Shown here piece after piece: positions 37,541 through 48,590 of a DNA stretch of 64,000 bases. This DNA comes from Pseudobutyrivibrio ruminis (lineage in GTDB: Bacteria > Bacillota > Clostridia > Lachnospirales > Lachnospiraceae): contig SVES01000007.1 in NCBI GenBank assembly GCA_015057305.1, positions 32,991 to 96,990 of the forward strand, in the 5' to 3' direction. The notes under the pieces are model-generated. The model made no database searches. It was not told the origin of the DNA and worked only from the letters and a program-made list of their open reading frames with translations. The position numbers and the translations under genes are program-made. How positions within the stretch are numbered: position 1 is the first letter of the stretch; the number at the start of each line of letters is the position of its first letter.

Positions 37541-38407
37541 ATGATTGAAATAAAACATGAATACAATGCGGCATTAGTACAAAGCATCAAAGCTACCTAT
37601 AAAGGTGTAGGTTTTCCTGATATTGATATGTATGGAAGAAACGATGCCACCAGTATTATCACAATTAAGGATGATACTATTAGAGAAGTTATCAAAAATG
37701 AAGATGGCGTATTTAAGGATGTACAGGTTAGTTTTAGTGACATTAAAAGAACAATTACTAAAGCTGATTTTATGTTTTTAGAAACAGGAGATTATACATT
37801 TGTAGTCTATTTAAATGGCTTTGTTTCTGGAGATGCTGATGCTCTAAAGGAATGTATAAAAAAAGCTGAAAATATTTCAAAAGCTGAAAAGAAAAAATTA
37901 GTTAATTCTGAAAAGGGAGATAGAAAAGAAGCGAAGAACTATTATAAAGAATTAAGAGAAAAGAATGGAAATCATGGCAGAGTACCACTGGGACAACGAT
38001 TTAGAATCCCTATTACCTTTGGACTTGTTGGAATGATTTTTAATCTTATTGATATGCTTGATCCATTGTATGGAGCAGCCTTTTCTCCAAATTTTGGTAT
38101 AAATAGTTTGCTGGGATGTTTGATTAGTGGTTTGGCATTTTTTATTTTCGGATTCTTTTTTATTTTCTTTAGAATATGGTTTGTGAATCAATCTGAAAGA
38201 AAACAAATTATATCAATTGTCTTATTTCCAATTACAGTGGCTGTATTTGCAATTATAGGCATAATAGGGGCATTGCCATATATTATTCATCTTTTTATAT
38301 ATGGGGATGAAAGCTATAGGCTTCCATCAATTATTAATGTAGCAGTTAAAATAGCATTTGTAATAGTTATAGTATTACTGATTGCTTTATTTGCATTTTT
38401 ACTGTAA
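37541..38407 (+). CDS. Hypothetical protein with cytoplasmic N-terminal domain and about three TM helices
   Basis: Long ORF; C-terminal hydrophobic helices. No family recognised. Confidence 0.6.
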   Translation: MIEIKHEYNAALVQSIKATYKGVGFPDIDMYGRNDATSIITIKDDTIREVIKNEDGVFKDVQVSFSDIKRTITKADFMFLETGDYTFVVYLNGFVSGDADALKECIKKAENISKAEKKKLVNSEKGDRKEAKNYYKELREKNGNHGRVPLGQRFRIPITFGLVGMIFNLIDMLDPLYGAAFSPNFGINSLLGCLISGLAFFIFGFFFIFFRIWFVNQSERKQIISIVLFPITVAVFAIIGIIGALPYIIHLFIYGDESYRLPSIINVAVKIAFVIVIVLLIALFAFLL

Positions 38408-38511
38408 TTACACTCCAAGCTGTGATAAATAATAGTTGCTAACAATGGCTTTAAAGGTTTATAATCTTTAAAGTCTATTATTATGTAATTTAACACCTTT
38501 GGAGGTTCATC

Positions 38512-39390
38512 TTGCTAGATAAATTAGAGAAAAAAATAGGAAAATACGCTATTCGAAATCTTACCGTTTACTTACTTATAGGATATGCAATTGGATATCT
38601 TTTAGAGTTTGGTCAGAAATATACTGGAGTTCCATATATTAGCTATCTTACACTAGAACCATTTAAGATTATCCATGAACTACAGATATGGAGACTTTTT
38701 ACCTGGGTAGTGATTCCACCTAATGTGAGCATTATTTGGGCACTATTCATGTTTTTATTGTATTATCAATTGGGCGGAAGCTTAGAAAACACCTGGGGTT
38801 CCTTCCGCTTTAATGTCTATATTTTTGGTGGAATTTTGTTCACTATAATTGGAGCATTTTTGACCTATGGATTATATGGATTGCTGTATGGTATATTTCC
38901 AATGGGTATTGGAAGCGTGGTTAGTACCTACTATATTAACCTGTCGATTTTCCTTGCATTTTCCATGTATTTTCCAGATATGCAGTTACTTTTATATTTT
39001 ATAATTCCTGTAAAAATGAAGTGGCTGTCCATATTTTATATTGTAATTATTGGCTATGAAATTTTAGCAGATTTTATCTCTGGCGCTTGGCCGGCAGCAG
39101 TGCCTATTATTGCCTCATTGTTGAATTTTTTGATTTTCTATCTTTCAACAAGAAATTATCGCAGATTTGATCCTAAGGAAATCCATAGGAGAGCAGAATT
39201 CAAACGTCAGGCAACACCGCCTCGCACTCAGTATAGAGATGGCTCACCTATTGCCAGACATAAGTGTGCAGTTTGTGGGCGCACTGAAATTTCAAACCCT
39301 GAGCTTGAGTTTAGGTTCTGTAGTAAATGTAATGGCAATTACGAGTACTGTAGTGATCATTTATTTACACACAGTCATATTAAAAATTAG
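38512..39390 (+). CDS. Rhomboid-like-fold membrane protein with C-terminal zinc-binding motif
   Basis: Six hydrophobic segments; C-terminal HKCAVCGRTEISNPELEFRFCSKCNGNYEYCSDH. TTG start after GGAGG. Confidence 0.65.
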   Translation: MLDKLEKKIGKYAIRNLTVYLLIGYAIGYLLEFGQKYTGVPYISYLTLEPFKIIHELQIWRLFTWVVIPPNVSIIWALFMFLLYYQLGGSLENTWGSFRFNVYIFGGILFTIIGAFLTYGLYGLLYGIFPMGIGSVVSTYYINLSIFLAFSMYFPDMQLLLYFIIPVKMKWLSIFYIVIIGYEILADFISGAWPAAVPIIASLLNFLIFYLSTRNYRRFDPKEIHRRAEFKRQATPPRTQYRDGSPIARHKCAVCGRTEISNPELEFRFCSKCNGNYEYCSDHLFTHSHIKN

Positions 39391-39415
39391 TAGAAATACG
39401 AAGGGATAATTAGAA

Positions 39416-41086
39416 ATGAGCGAAGAAGTTGTAAGCAAAAATTTTATTGAACTTGAAATTGATAAGGATTTAAGAGAGGGTGTATATGATCATGTGTGTA
39501 CCCGTTTTCCACCAGAGCCTAATGGTTATCTACATATAGGTCATGCTAAGTCAATTCTTTTAAACTATGGACTTGCTAAAAAATATAACGGGGAGTTTCA
39601 TATGAGATTTGATGATACAAATCCTACTAAGGAAAAGGTGGAGTTTGTAGATTCAATAAAGGCTGATATTAAGTGGCTTGGTGCTGATTGGGGGGAGCAT
39701 TTGTATTTTGCCTCTAACTACTTCGACAGAATGTATGAAGTAGCTGTTGATCTCATCAAAAAGGGCCTGGCTTATGTTTCAGACCTTTCTGCAGAGGAAA
39801 TGAGACAGTACCGTGGAGATTTTGAGCATCCAGGAAAGGATGACCCTAATCGTAACCGTTCAATTGAAGAAAATCTTCAGATGTTCGAGGACATGAAAAA
39901 TGGTAAATACGAAGATGGTAGCCACACCCTTAGAGCAAAAATAGATATGGCTTCACCTAATATTAATATGAGAGACCCTATTCTCTACAGAGTTGCTCAT
40001 ATGACACATCATAATACAGGGGATAAGTGGTGCATCTACCCAATGTATGACTTTGCACATCCTTTGGAGGACGCCTTTGAAAATATAACACACTCTATCT
40101 GTACACTGGAATTCGAGGATCATAGACCTCTTTACGATTGGGTTGTTAAGTCAGCTGGCTTTGCAAATCCTCCACGTCAGATTGAGTTTGCAAAGATGTA
40201 TCTTACCAATGTTGTTACTGGCAAAAGATACATTAAGAAATTAGTTGAAGATGGTATAGTTGATGGCTGGGACGATCCACGTCTTGTATCTATCGCAGCA
40301 TTACGTAGACGCGGCTTTACTCCAGAATCTATTAGAAAGTTCGTTGAGCTTTCAGGGGTTTCCAAGGCTAATTCTTCATCTGACTATGCAATGCTTGAAT
40401 ATTGCATCAGAGAGGATCTTAAGACCAGCCGCAGTCGTGTAATGGCAGTACTTGATCCAGTTAAGCTTGTTATTGACAACTATGACAGTGATGAGGTTGA
40501 ATGGCTTGATGCTCCAAACAATCTTGAAAACCCTGAGCTTGGCAGCAGAAAGGTTCCATTTGGTAAGGAGCTATATATTGATAGAGAGGACTTCATGGTT
40601 GAACCTCCTAAGAAATATTTTAGATTGTATCCAGGAAACGAAGTTCGCCTTATGAATGCATACTTTGTTACATGTACAAGCTATGAAACAGATGAAGACG
40701 GCAAAGTTACCTGTATCCATTGTACCTATGACCCAGCTACCAAGGGAGGAGATAGCCCTGACGGTCGCAAGGTTAAGGGAACAATCCACTGGGTTGCGGC
40801 TGCTACAGCTGTTAAAGCTGAGGTTCGTCTATATGAAAACATTGTGGATGAAGAAAAAGGAGTGTATAATGAGGATGGTAGTTTAAATCTTAACCCAAAT
40901 TCATTAACAGTTCTAAAGGATTGTCTCGTTGAGCCATCTCTTAAAGATGCTAAGGCATATGATAGCTTCCAGTTTGTTAGACAGGGATTCTTCTGCGTTG
41001 ACGCAAAGGATTCTAAGGAAGGAGCCCTTGTATTTAACAGGATTGTATCCTTAAAGAGCTCATTTAAATTACCTACTAATAACTAA
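39416..41086 (+). CDS. glnS: Glutaminyl-tRNA synthetase
   Basis: [44 protein letters not shown]; class I Glu/Gln synthetase. Confidence 0.95.
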   Translation: MSEEVVSKNFIELEIDKDLREGVYDHVCTRFPPEPNGYLHIGHAKSILLNYGLAKKYNGEFHMRFDDTNPTKEKVEFVDSIKADIKWLGADWGEHLYFASNYFDRMYEVAVDLIKKGLAYVSDLSAEEMRQYRGDFEHPGKDDPNRNRSIEENLQMFEDMKNGKYEDGSHTLRAKIDMASPNINMRDPILYRVAHMTHHNTGDKWCIYPMYDFAHPLEDAFENITHSICTLEFEDHRPLYDWVVKSAGFANPPRQIEFAKMYLTNVVTGKRYIKKLVEDGIVDGWDDPRLVSIAALRRRGFTPESIRKFVELSGVSKANSSSDYAMLEYCIREDLKTSRSRVMAVLDPVKLVIDNYDSDEVEWLDAPNNLENPELGSRKVPFGKELYIDREDFMVEPPKKYFRLYPGNEVRLMNAYFVTCTSYETDEDGKVTCIHCTYDPATKGGDSPDGRKVKGTIHWVAAATAVKAEVRLYENIVDEEKGVYNEDGSLNLNPNSLTVLKDCLVEPSLKDAKAYDSFQFVRQGFFCVDAKDSKEGALVFNRIVSLKSSFKLPTNN

Positions 41087-41117
41087 TAATAGTAACCTAA
41101 CAGAAAAGGATTACATC

Positions 41118-41963
41118 ATGAATTTATTATCAGGAATGGAAAAGTTTGGCTTTTCAATGGATGGAGAGCTAGATATTTTGGCTGATGAGAAGCCTAAAAA
41201 AGATGATTCGGTCGCTAAGAAGGCTGCGCCGGTAGTTAAACAAGAAAAGGATTTTATAATAGATAAAAAGGTCAGATGCCCAGTTTGTGACAAGGAATTT
41301 CCTATAAAGGCGGTTCTTACCACAAAGCTTAAAAGACTTGAACCAGACTTCGATTTGCGTCCAAATTATGAGCATGTTGATAAATGTAAGTACGATTTTA
41401 TGTCTTGCCCAAATTGTGGTTATTCTGCACTTGATACCACTTTTGCCAAGATTGATACTGCTAGAGTGAAGCTTATTCGTGCAGAATTTTGCCCTAGCTT
41501 TAAGCCTCAAAAGGAAGAATTACAGGAGACTTATTCTTACGAGTATTCAATCGAGAAGTTCAAGCTGGCATTGATTTGTACTATGAAAAAGCGTGCCAAA
41601 ATGTCTGAAAAGGCTTATGTTTGTCTCAAGATAGCATGGTTACGTCGTGCACAATTAAAGGAGCTTGAGGGAAATAAGGATGCGGATCCAAAGGTAGTTG
41701 AGCTTGTTAAAAAAGAGTATGATGGCTTTTATGCTCAGGCTTATGAAGGCTTTATGAAGGCTATTTCTCAGGAGACTCCACCATATTGTGGAATGTCTTC
41801 AGAGGCAGTAGAATTCATGTTGGCGAATATGTCTGTATACTACAAGAAATATGATGCTGCTATGAAAATCATTGCAAGACTTATTCAGTCTCCTAGCACA
41901 AACAGAAAGATTAAGGATAAATGTGTAGAGCTTAAGGAACAGATTATAGCAGAGCAAGGCTAA
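41118..41963 (+). CDS. DUF2225-family protein
   Basis: Zinc-binding CPVCDKEFPIKAVLTTKLK...DFDLRPNYEHVDKCKYDFMSCPNCGYSA. Confidence 0.8.
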   Translation: MNLLSGMEKFGFSMDGELDILADEKPKKDDSVAKKAAPVVKQEKDFIIDKKVRCPVCDKEFPIKAVLTTKLKRLEPDFDLRPNYEHVDKCKYDFMSCPNCGYSALDTTFAKIDTARVKLIRAEFCPSFKPQKEELQETYSYEYSIEKFKLALICTMKKRAKMSEKAYVCLKIAWLRRAQLKELEGNKDADPKVVELVKKEYDGFYAQAYEGFMKAISQETPPYCGMSSEAVEFMLANMSVYYKKYDAAMKIIARLIQSPSTNRKIKDKCVELKEQIIAEQG

Positions 41964-41971
41964 TTGATTTA

Positions 41972-42017
41972 ATGAACTGCCAATAGGTCAAATCTCCTAC
42001 ATGGCAGTTCTTTTTTG
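41972..42017 (+). terminator. Intrinsic terminator
   Basis: GAACTGCCA...TGGCAGTTC followed by TTTTTT. Confidence 0.8.
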
Positions 42018-42025
42018 AGGTTATT

Positions 42026-42982
42026 ATGAATTGGATAAAATATTCTATAAATACAACAACAGATGCTGAGGATTTTGTCAGCGCAATGTTAATGGAGCTT
42101 GATATTGTTTCAGTTGAAATAGAGAACAATGTTCCTGTTTCTGGTGAAAAACAAGGTGGAGAATTTAAGGAACTTCAGCCAGATTTACCAGAAGATGATG
42201 GTAGCTCAAAGGTTTGCTTTTATCTGGGAGAGGACGAAGACCACGAAAGCAAAATCTCAGAAGTCAAAGCAGCACTTTCAGAGCTTAAAAAAACTATGGA
42301 TATTGGTCTTGGAACAATTGACACATCTATTACAAAGCAGGAGGATTGGATTAATAATTGGAAGCAATTCTTCAAATCCTTCTACATAGATGATATTTTA
42401 ATCAAACCTACATGGGAAGAAATCACAGAAGCTGATAAAGATAGAATAGTAATAGAAATTGACCCAGGTGTATCCTTTGGCACAGGAAAGCATGAGACTA
42501 CTCAGCTATGTATTAGACAGCTAAAGAAATACCTTAAAGAGCAGGACGAAATACTTGATATTGGCTGTGGCTCTGGTATACTTTCTATCATTGCAAATAA
42601 GCTTTTGGACGGAAAATGCCATTTGGTTGGCACAGATATAGATGAAGATTGTATTGCCTCTACCTATGAGAATTTTGCAGTTAATAATATTCCTAATGAT
42701 GCTGGGGATTTTTATGTTGGAAATCTCACAGAGGACAAGGCTTTACAGGATAAAGTAGGATATGGTAAATACGATATTGTAGTTGCTAATATTCTGGCAG
42801 ATATTATAATTGGTATGGCGCCAGCCATTTATCCAACACTAAAAGAAGGCGGAATATTTATTTCATCCGGAATTATTAATTTTAAAGAAGATGAAGTAAA
42901 GCAAGCTCTTGAGAAGGTTGGTCTTACTATTGTAGAAATTAATCATCAGGGAGAGTGGGTGAATATCACCGCTCGTAAATAA
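42026..42982 (+). CDS. prmA: Ribosomal protein L11 methyltransferase
   Basis: IDPGVSFGTGKHETTQLCIRQL...DEILDIGCGSGILSI...VVANILADII. Confidence 0.95.
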   Translation: MNWIKYSINTTTDAEDFVSAMLMELDIVSVEIENNVPVSGEKQGGEFKELQPDLPEDDGSSKVCFYLGEDEDHESKISEVKAALSELKKTMDIGLGTIDTSITKQEDWINNWKQFFKSFYIDDILIKPTWEEITEADKDRIVIEIDPGVSFGTGKHETTQLCIRQLKKYLKEQDEILDIGCGSGILSIIANKLLDGKCHLVGTDIDEDCIASTYENFAVNNIPNDAGDFYVGNLTEDKALQDKVGYGKYDIVVANILADIIIGMAPAIYPTLKEGGIFISSGIINFKEDEVKQALEKVGLTIVEINHQGEWVNITARK

Positions 42983-42985
42983 ATT

Positions 42986-43714
42986 ATGCAGCAAATATTT
43001 GTTAATGAAAGTCCAGTAAATGATAGATTCGAGATTTTTGGAGATGACATGCATCATCTTGCCAGGGTGGTGCGCATTAAAAAAGCCGAGATACTTAGAG
43101 TTTCTACCTTGGAAGGCAATAATTATCTTTGTCAGGTAGAGAATATCACCGATGATTCCTTGATTATTAAAATCAATCAAGAAGTTCCTTCTACTGAGCT
43201 TTCTAATAAAATATATCTTTTCCAGGCTGTCCCAAAGGGAGACAAAATGGAAACGATTATTGAAAAATGTGTTGAGCTTGGGGTATATGAAATTATCCCA
43301 GTGGAAATGAAAAATTGTATAGTCAAGCTTGATGATAAGAAAAAGAAATCAAAACTAACACGTTTTCAGACTATTGCAGAGACTGCTGCAAAGCAATCAA
43401 AGCGCTCTATTATTCCACAGGTTCATGAGTTTATGACCTTTAAGGAAGCCTATAATTATGCAATAACACTTGATAAGGTATTGCTTCCATATGAAAGCAA
43501 AAACGGCATGGCTGCTACCTATGAGCTTCTTGATTCTATTGAAAAAGGGGATAGCATAGGGGTTTTTATAGGACCCGAGGGAGGCTTTGATTCATCTGAA
43601 ATCGAAATGGTTAAGGACAGCTGTAGCATCATATCTTTAGGAAGACGTATTTTGCGGACGGAAACAGCTGCCATATGTACACTTAGTATGTTGATGCTTA
43701 AATGCGAGGAATAA
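42986..43714 (+). CDS. rsmE: 16S rRNA (uracil1498-N3)-methyltransferase
   Basis: DMHHLARVVRIK...GDKMETIIEKCVELGV...FIGPEGGFDSSEIEM. Confidence 0.93.
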   Translation: MQQIFVNESPVNDRFEIFGDDMHHLARVVRIKKAEILRVSTLEGNNYLCQVENITDDSLIIKINQEVPSTELSNKIYLFQAVPKGDKMETIIEKCVELGVYEIIPVEMKNCIVKLDDKKKKSKLTRFQTIAETAAKQSKRSIIPQVHEFMTFKEAYNYAITLDKVLLPYESKNGMAATYELLDSIEKGDSIGVFIGPEGGFDSSEIEMVKDSCSIISLGRRILRTETAAICTLSMLMLKCEE

Positions 43715-43715
43715 A

Positions 43716-44870
43716 ATGATTTATTTTGATAATTCTGCTACCACCAGATGCTCTGATGGTGCAATGAAAATAATGCAGGAATGTTTACAGGAAAATTTTG
43801 GCAACCCTTCCTCATTACATAAAATGGGCTTCAAGGGCAAGGATTATTTAAAGGCTTCTAGAGATACCATAGCGGGAATCCTAAAATGCCAACCCAAGGA
43901 AATCTACTTTACAAGCGGAGGTACAGAGGGAAACAATCTTGCTATCAAAGGTGGTGTATATGCAAAAAGGCGTAAGGGCAATCATATAATTACCACCAAA
44001 ATAGAGCATGCCAGTGTTATCAATCCTATTAAGGCACTGGAAAAAGAAGGCTTTGAAGTAACTTATATTGGAACAGATGAATATGGAGTTATAGATTTAG
44101 AACAATTAAAAAGTGCCATTAGAGAAGATACAATTTTCGTTTCTATCATGATGGTGAACAATGAAATTGGAAGTATTCAGCCTGTTGCAAAGGCTGCTGA
44201 AATTGTTAAAAAAGCTAATCCTGATATTTTGTTTCACACAGATTGTATACAGGCCTTTGGCAAAATGGAACTATGCCCTAAAAAATTAGGAGTTGATTTT
44301 CTGACAGTCAGTGGGCACAAAATTCATGGCCCAAAGGGTTCAGGTTTTATTTATATTAAAGAATCTATATTTAATATTATGGTCCCTCAGATTTTAGGTG
44401 GTGGTCATGAGAGAGGTATGCGTTCAGGCACGGAAAATGTCCCTGCTATTGCAGCCCTTGGTGTGGCGGCAAAGGAAGCATACGATAAGCTTGACGTAAA
44501 TAGAAAGCACATGTATGCTATGAGAGCAAGACTTATAGATGGATTGACTGGGATAGATGGTGTCACTGTAAATGGATATCATGATGAAAGTGGTGCTCCT
44601 CACATCGTCAGTGTTTCCATTAAGGGAAATCGCACTAGAGCACAGGTTATACTCAATGCTTTACAGGATGACTACGATATATATGTGTCTGCTGGTTCAG
44701 CTTGTTCATCAAACAAACCAGCCATTAGCGAAACACTTAAAGCTATAGGTCTTGAAAAGGATTTACTAGAAAGAACTATACGATTTAGCTTTTGTCCAGA
44801 AAACACCATAGAGGAAGTTGATGGGGCAATAGCAGCACTTAAGGAACTTGTTCCTAAAATGGTTTTATAA
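43716..44870 (+). CDS. Cysteine desulfurase (NifS/IscS family)
   Basis: MIYFDNSATTRCSD...FTSGGTEGNNLAIKG...SGHKIHGPKGSGFIYI...SAGSACSSNKPAIS. Confidence 0.93.
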   Translation: MIYFDNSATTRCSDGAMKIMQECLQENFGNPSSLHKMGFKGKDYLKASRDTIAGILKCQPKEIYFTSGGTEGNNLAIKGGVYAKRRKGNHIITTKIEHASVINPIKALEKEGFEVTYIGTDEYGVIDLEQLKSAIREDTIFVSIMMVNNEIGSIQPVAKAAEIVKKANPDILFHTDCIQAFGKMELCPKKLGVDFLTVSGHKIHGPKGSGFIYIKESIFNIMVPQILGGGHERGMRSGTENVPAIAALGVAAKEAYDKLDVNRKHMYAMRARLIDGLTGIDGVTVNGYHDESGAPHIVSVSIKGNRTRAQVILNALQDDYDIYVSAGSACSSNKPAISETLKAIGLEKDLLERTIRFSFCPENTIEEVDGAIAALKELVPKMVL

Positions 44871-44883
44871 GAAGGAAGATAAT

Positions 44884-46065
44884 ATGACATATCAAGCATT
44901 TTTGATTAAATATTCAGAGATTGGTGTAAAGGGTAAGAATCGATATGTTTTCGAGGACGCTCTTGTTCGCCAGATTAAAAGAGCCCTTGACAGCGTTGAG
45001 GGACATTTTATCGTAAAGAAGCAAAGCGGAAGAATATTTATTTCTGTAGAGGGTGAATACGATTATGATGAAGCTGTAGATGCTCTGCAGCATGTGTTTG
45101 GAATCAGTGCAATTTGCCCTACTGTAGTTGTACCAGATGAAGGCTTTGATAAGCTTGCTGAGGCTGTTATAAAGTATGTGGATGAGGAATTTGAAGACAA
45201 AAATTTCTCTTTCAAGGTTATGGGTCGCCGTGCTAACAAGCAGTATCCTATGACATCTATGGAAGTGGCTTCTGAAATAGGTGCCAGACTTCTAGAGGCT
45301 TTTCCTGAGCTGAGTGTAGATGTACATCATCCAGATAGAATAATCTATGTAGAAGTAAGAGAGAATATGGCTATTTATTCTACTGAAATTCCAGGACCAC
45401 ATGGTATGCCCGTAGGCACAGCTGGTAAGGCTATGTTACTTCTTTCAGGAGGAATCGATTCTCCAGTTGCAGGCTATATGATTTCAAAGCGTGGTGTTAC
45501 ACTTTCAGCTACATATTTCCATGCACCTCCATACACATCAGAGCAGGCAAAGCAAAAGGTTGTGGATTTAGCGAAGCTTGTTGCTAAATATTCTGGTCCT
45601 ATTGATTTACATATTGTTAATTTTACAGATATACAGCTATATATCTATCAGCAATGTGCCCATGAGGAGCTTACAATTATCATGCGCCGTTACATGATGC
45701 GCTTGGCAGAGCATTTTGCAAAGGAAAACGATTGCATTGGGCTTGTAACAGGGGAGTCTATAGGCCAGGTAGCAAGTCAGACAATGCAGTCTCTTAACTG
45801 TACAAATGCTGTATGTTCATTGCCTGTATACAGACCTCTTATTGCATTCGATAAGCAGGATATTGTTGATATTTCTGAAAAAATTGATACCTATGAGACT
45901 TCGATTTTGCCTTACGAAGATTGCTGCACTATATTTGTAGCCAAGCATCCGGTTACAAAACCAAAGCTCGAGGCCATTGAAAAGCATGAGCATCTATTAG
46001 ATGAAAAGATTGACGAATTGATGCAACAGGCTATTGATAGTGTCGAGGTTATAAAAGTAAGATAA
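44884..46065 (+). CDS. thiI: tRNA 4-thiouridine synthase
   Basis: KYSEIGVKGKNR; LLSGGIDSPVAGYMISKRGV; LPYEDCCTIFVAKHP. Confidence 0.95.
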   Translation: MTYQAFLIKYSEIGVKGKNRYVFEDALVRQIKRALDSVEGHFIVKKQSGRIFISVEGEYDYDEAVDALQHVFGISAICPTVVVPDEGFDKLAEAVIKYVDEEFEDKNFSFKVMGRRANKQYPMTSMEVASEIGARLLEAFPELSVDVHHPDRIIYVEVRENMAIYSTEIPGPHGMPVGTAGKAMLLLSGGIDSPVAGYMISKRGVTLSATYFHAPPYTSEQAKQKVVDLAKLVAKYSGPIDLHIVNFTDIQLYIYQQCAHEELTIIMRRYMMRLAEHFAKENDCIGLVTGESIGQVASQTMQSLNCTNAVCSLPVYRPLIAFDKQDIVDISEKIDTYETSILPYEDCCTIFVAKHPVTKPKLEAIEKHEHLLDEKIDELMQQAIDSVEVIKVR

Positions 46066-46068
46066 AAA

Positions 46069-46096
46069 ATGAGCTTTGCTTTAACGCAAAGCTCAT
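46069..46096. terminator. Bidirectional hairpin between convergent thiI and HPr-like gene
   Basis: ATGAGCTTTGC-TTTAAC-GCAAAGCTCAT. Confidence 0.65.
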
Positions 46097-46124
46097 AATT
46101 ATTACACCTTTAGAAAGGATTGAA

Positions 46125-46355
46125 TTAAACAATATAATCCTTTAATGTTGACATAACATCCTCAGCATCACCCTCAGCGTGTACTGTAAGGTCGATAGGC
46201 TTAGATAAATCAAGGGAGAAAATACCCATGATAGACTTAGCATCGATTACATAACGTCCGCTAACAAGATCAAAATCATAGTCAAACTGGCTAATTGTGT
46301 TAACAAAAGACTTTACCTTGTCAATTGAGTTAAGAGAAATTTGAACTGTTTTCAT
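46125..46355 (-). CDS. HPr-family protein lacking the active-site His (Crh-like)
   Basis: MKTVQISLNSIDKVKSFV...VIDAKSIMGIFSLDLSKPIDLTVHAEG. KSIMG (Ser46 site) present; GxHARP His15 motif absent. ORF-track start is further upstream. Confidence 0.75.
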   Translation of the reverse strand: MKTVQISLNSIDKVKSFVNTISQFDYDFDLVSGRYVIDAKSIMGIFSLDLSKPIDLTVHAEGDAEDVMSTLKDYIV

Positions 46356-46474
46356 TCTGCTTGCCTCCTCCAAAGATTTTTATTTAAAATTATACTAAAA
46401 CAACGGTTGGCAAAAGTCAATAAAGTCTTAGATTTTTCAATATTTTTAAACATATTTTAGAAAGGTTTATATTA

Positions 46475-47794
46475 ATGAAAAAAGCAGCATTACATAATCT
46501 TGGTTGCAAGGTTAATGCATATGAAACTGAAGCAATGGAAGAGCTTCTCAGAAAAGATGGCTTTGAAATAGTAAGCTTTGATGATAAGGCTGATGTTTAT
46601 GTTATAAATACCTGCTCTGTCACAAACATAGCTGATAGGAAATCCCGGCAAATGATTCATAAATGTAAAAAACTTAATCCAAATGCATGCGTTGTTGCCG
46701 CAGGCTGTTATGTTCAGAATTTTGGCAAGGACGTAGCAGATGAGCTGGGAGCAGATATTATTCTTGGAAACAATAAGAAGAATGATTTAGTGCCTAAGGT
46801 TCATGAATTTTTTGCTTCCATAGATAGAGAAAAACCAATACTTGATTGGTATGATATCAATGATGGAAGTGTTGATTATGAGGATATGATAATTGAAAAA
46901 GATTCGGAGCACACTAGAGCTTTTGTAAAGGTTCAGGATGGTTGTAATCAGTTTTGCACATACTGCATTATTCCATTTGCACGAGGAAGAATAAGAAGTC
47001 GCCAAATACCTGATGTTGTAAAGGAAATTACTGGTCTTGCAAAGGCAGGCTATAAAGAGGTGGTAATCACTGGAATTCATCTTAGCTCCTTTGGCAGTGG
47101 CACAGAGTTTAATCTTGCAGATTTATTAGAGGCAGTTGAAAAAATTGACGGTATAGAGCGTATTAGAATGGGTTCATTGGAACCACAAATCGTTACAGAG
47201 GATTTTGCAAAAAGAGTATCGGCTCTTTCAAAGATTTGCCCTCATTTCCATTTATCTCTACAGTCAGGTTGTGACAGCGTGCTTACTCGAATGAACAGAA
47301 AATACACAGCTGCAGAATATACAAAGGGCGTGGAAATTCTTAGAAAATATTTTGATAACCCTGCAATCACAACAGATATTATAGTTGGCTTCCCTGGGGA
47401 GACAGAAGAGGAATATAACACCACATTAGCTTATGTTGATGAAATTAGGTTTGCTGAGCTGCATGTATTTGCATACTCTAAGAGAAAAGGTACTCGAGCA
47501 GCCACAATGCCTAATCAGATTACAAATGCTGTTAAAAAGGAAAGAAGCTCAAAGTTAATTGCTCAGGGCAATAAGGAAAGTGAGCTTTTTAAAAAATCCT
47601 ATATGGGCAAGTGGGTAGAAGTGTTGTTTGAGGAAAAAATCAAGATTGATAATAAGGATTATTACGTAGGCTTTTCTAGAGAATATATTAAATGCATAAT
47701 TCTTGCAGAAGACAAAGATTTATCAAATCAAATATTATCTGTAAAGGTCACAAAATTTACACCAGATTATGAGTACTTGATTGTTGAAATTTAA
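46475..47794 (+). CDS. mtaB: tRNA ms2t6A37 methylthiotransferase
   Basis: NLGCKVNAYETEAM; QDGCNQFCTYCIIPFARGRIRSR (CxxxCxxC radical SAM). Confidence 0.92.
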   Translation: MKKAALHNLGCKVNAYETEAMEELLRKDGFEIVSFDDKADVYVINTCSVTNIADRKSRQMIHKCKKLNPNACVVAAGCYVQNFGKDVADELGADIILGNNKKNDLVPKVHEFFASIDREKPILDWYDINDGSVDYEDMIIEKDSEHTRAFVKVQDGCNQFCTYCIIPFARGRIRSRQIPDVVKEITGLAKAGYKEVVITGIHLSSFGSGTEFNLADLLEAVEKIDGIERIRMGSLEPQIVTEDFAKRVSALSKICPHFHLSLQSGCDSVLTRMNRKYTAAEYTKGVEILRKYFDNPAITTDIIVGFPGETEEEYNTTLAYVDEIRFAELHVFAYSKRKGTRAATMPNQITNAVKKERSSKLIAQGNKESELFKKSYMGKWVEVLFEEKIKIDNKDYYVGFSREYIKCIILAEDKDLSNQILSVKVTKFTPDYEYLIVEI

Positions 47795-47862
47795 GCCTTT
47801 GTATATTAATATTAATTTAATAGATTCTTAGTGTGGGATATTTTTATTAATACGAGGTTGAT

Positions 47863-48129
47863 ATGGCAGATTTAAGTAACACACAATATTTTAAAGTTCA
47901 AAAAGAAAATCCCGTTGGGGTTAAGGACGTAATTGAGCAGGTTTATAGTGCTTTATCAGAAAAGGGGTATAATCCTGTTAATCAGATTGTGGGATACATT
48001 ATGTCTGGTGATCCTACTTACATTACTAGTCATAATAATGCTAGAAGTCTTATTATGAAAGTTGAGCGTGATGAACTTGTAGAGGAGCTACTCAAAGAGT
48101 ATATTGAAAGCGAAAGTTGGAATAAATAA
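47863..48129 (+). CDS. IreB-family regulatory phosphoprotein (DUF965)
   Basis: [38 protein letters not shown]. Confidence 0.93.
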   Translation: MADLSNTQYFKVQKENPVGVKDVIEQVYSALSEKGYNPVNQIVGYIMSGDPTYITSHNNARSLIMKVERDELVEELLKEYIESESWNK

Positions 48130-48551
48130 TGGGTGGCAGAATACTTGGGCTTGATTATGGCACAAAAACAGTTGGGGTCGCGATTAGTGACCCTTTACTT
48201 TTGACTGCTCAGGAATTGGAAACTATTACTCGAGAAAGGGCTAGCGCCCTTAGACACACCTTAGTTCGAATCAAGGAGTTATGTCAGGAGTATGAAGTAA
48301 GTGAAATCGTCCTTGGTTATCCTAGAAATATGGATGATACAGAGGGCTTTCGTTGCCAGGACACCCTTGAATTTAAGGCTCTACTGGAAAAGCGAGTAGA
48401 CATTCCAATCACTTTAATTGATGAGCAACTTACTACCGTATATGCTGATGAGATTTTAGAGGAATCAGGAGTGGCCAAAAAGGACAGAAAAAAATATATT
48501 GACCAGATTGCTGCTGCCATTATTCTTCAAGAATATCTTGACAACAAATAA
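48129..48551 (+). CDS. ruvX: Holliday junction resolvase-like RuvX/YqgF
   Basis: GGRILGLDYGTKTVGVAISDPLLLTAQ...DEQLTTVYADEIL. Confidence 0.93.
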   Translation: MGGRILGLDYGTKTVGVAISDPLLLTAQELETITRERASALRHTLVRIKELCQEYEVSEIVLGYPRNMDDTEGFRCQDTLEFKALLEKRVDIPITLIDEQLTTVYADEILEESGVAKKDRKKYIDQIAAAIILQEYLDNK

Positions 48552-48590
48552 GATTGATATATGAAAAGCTTAGTTTGATTAGGAGATTTT

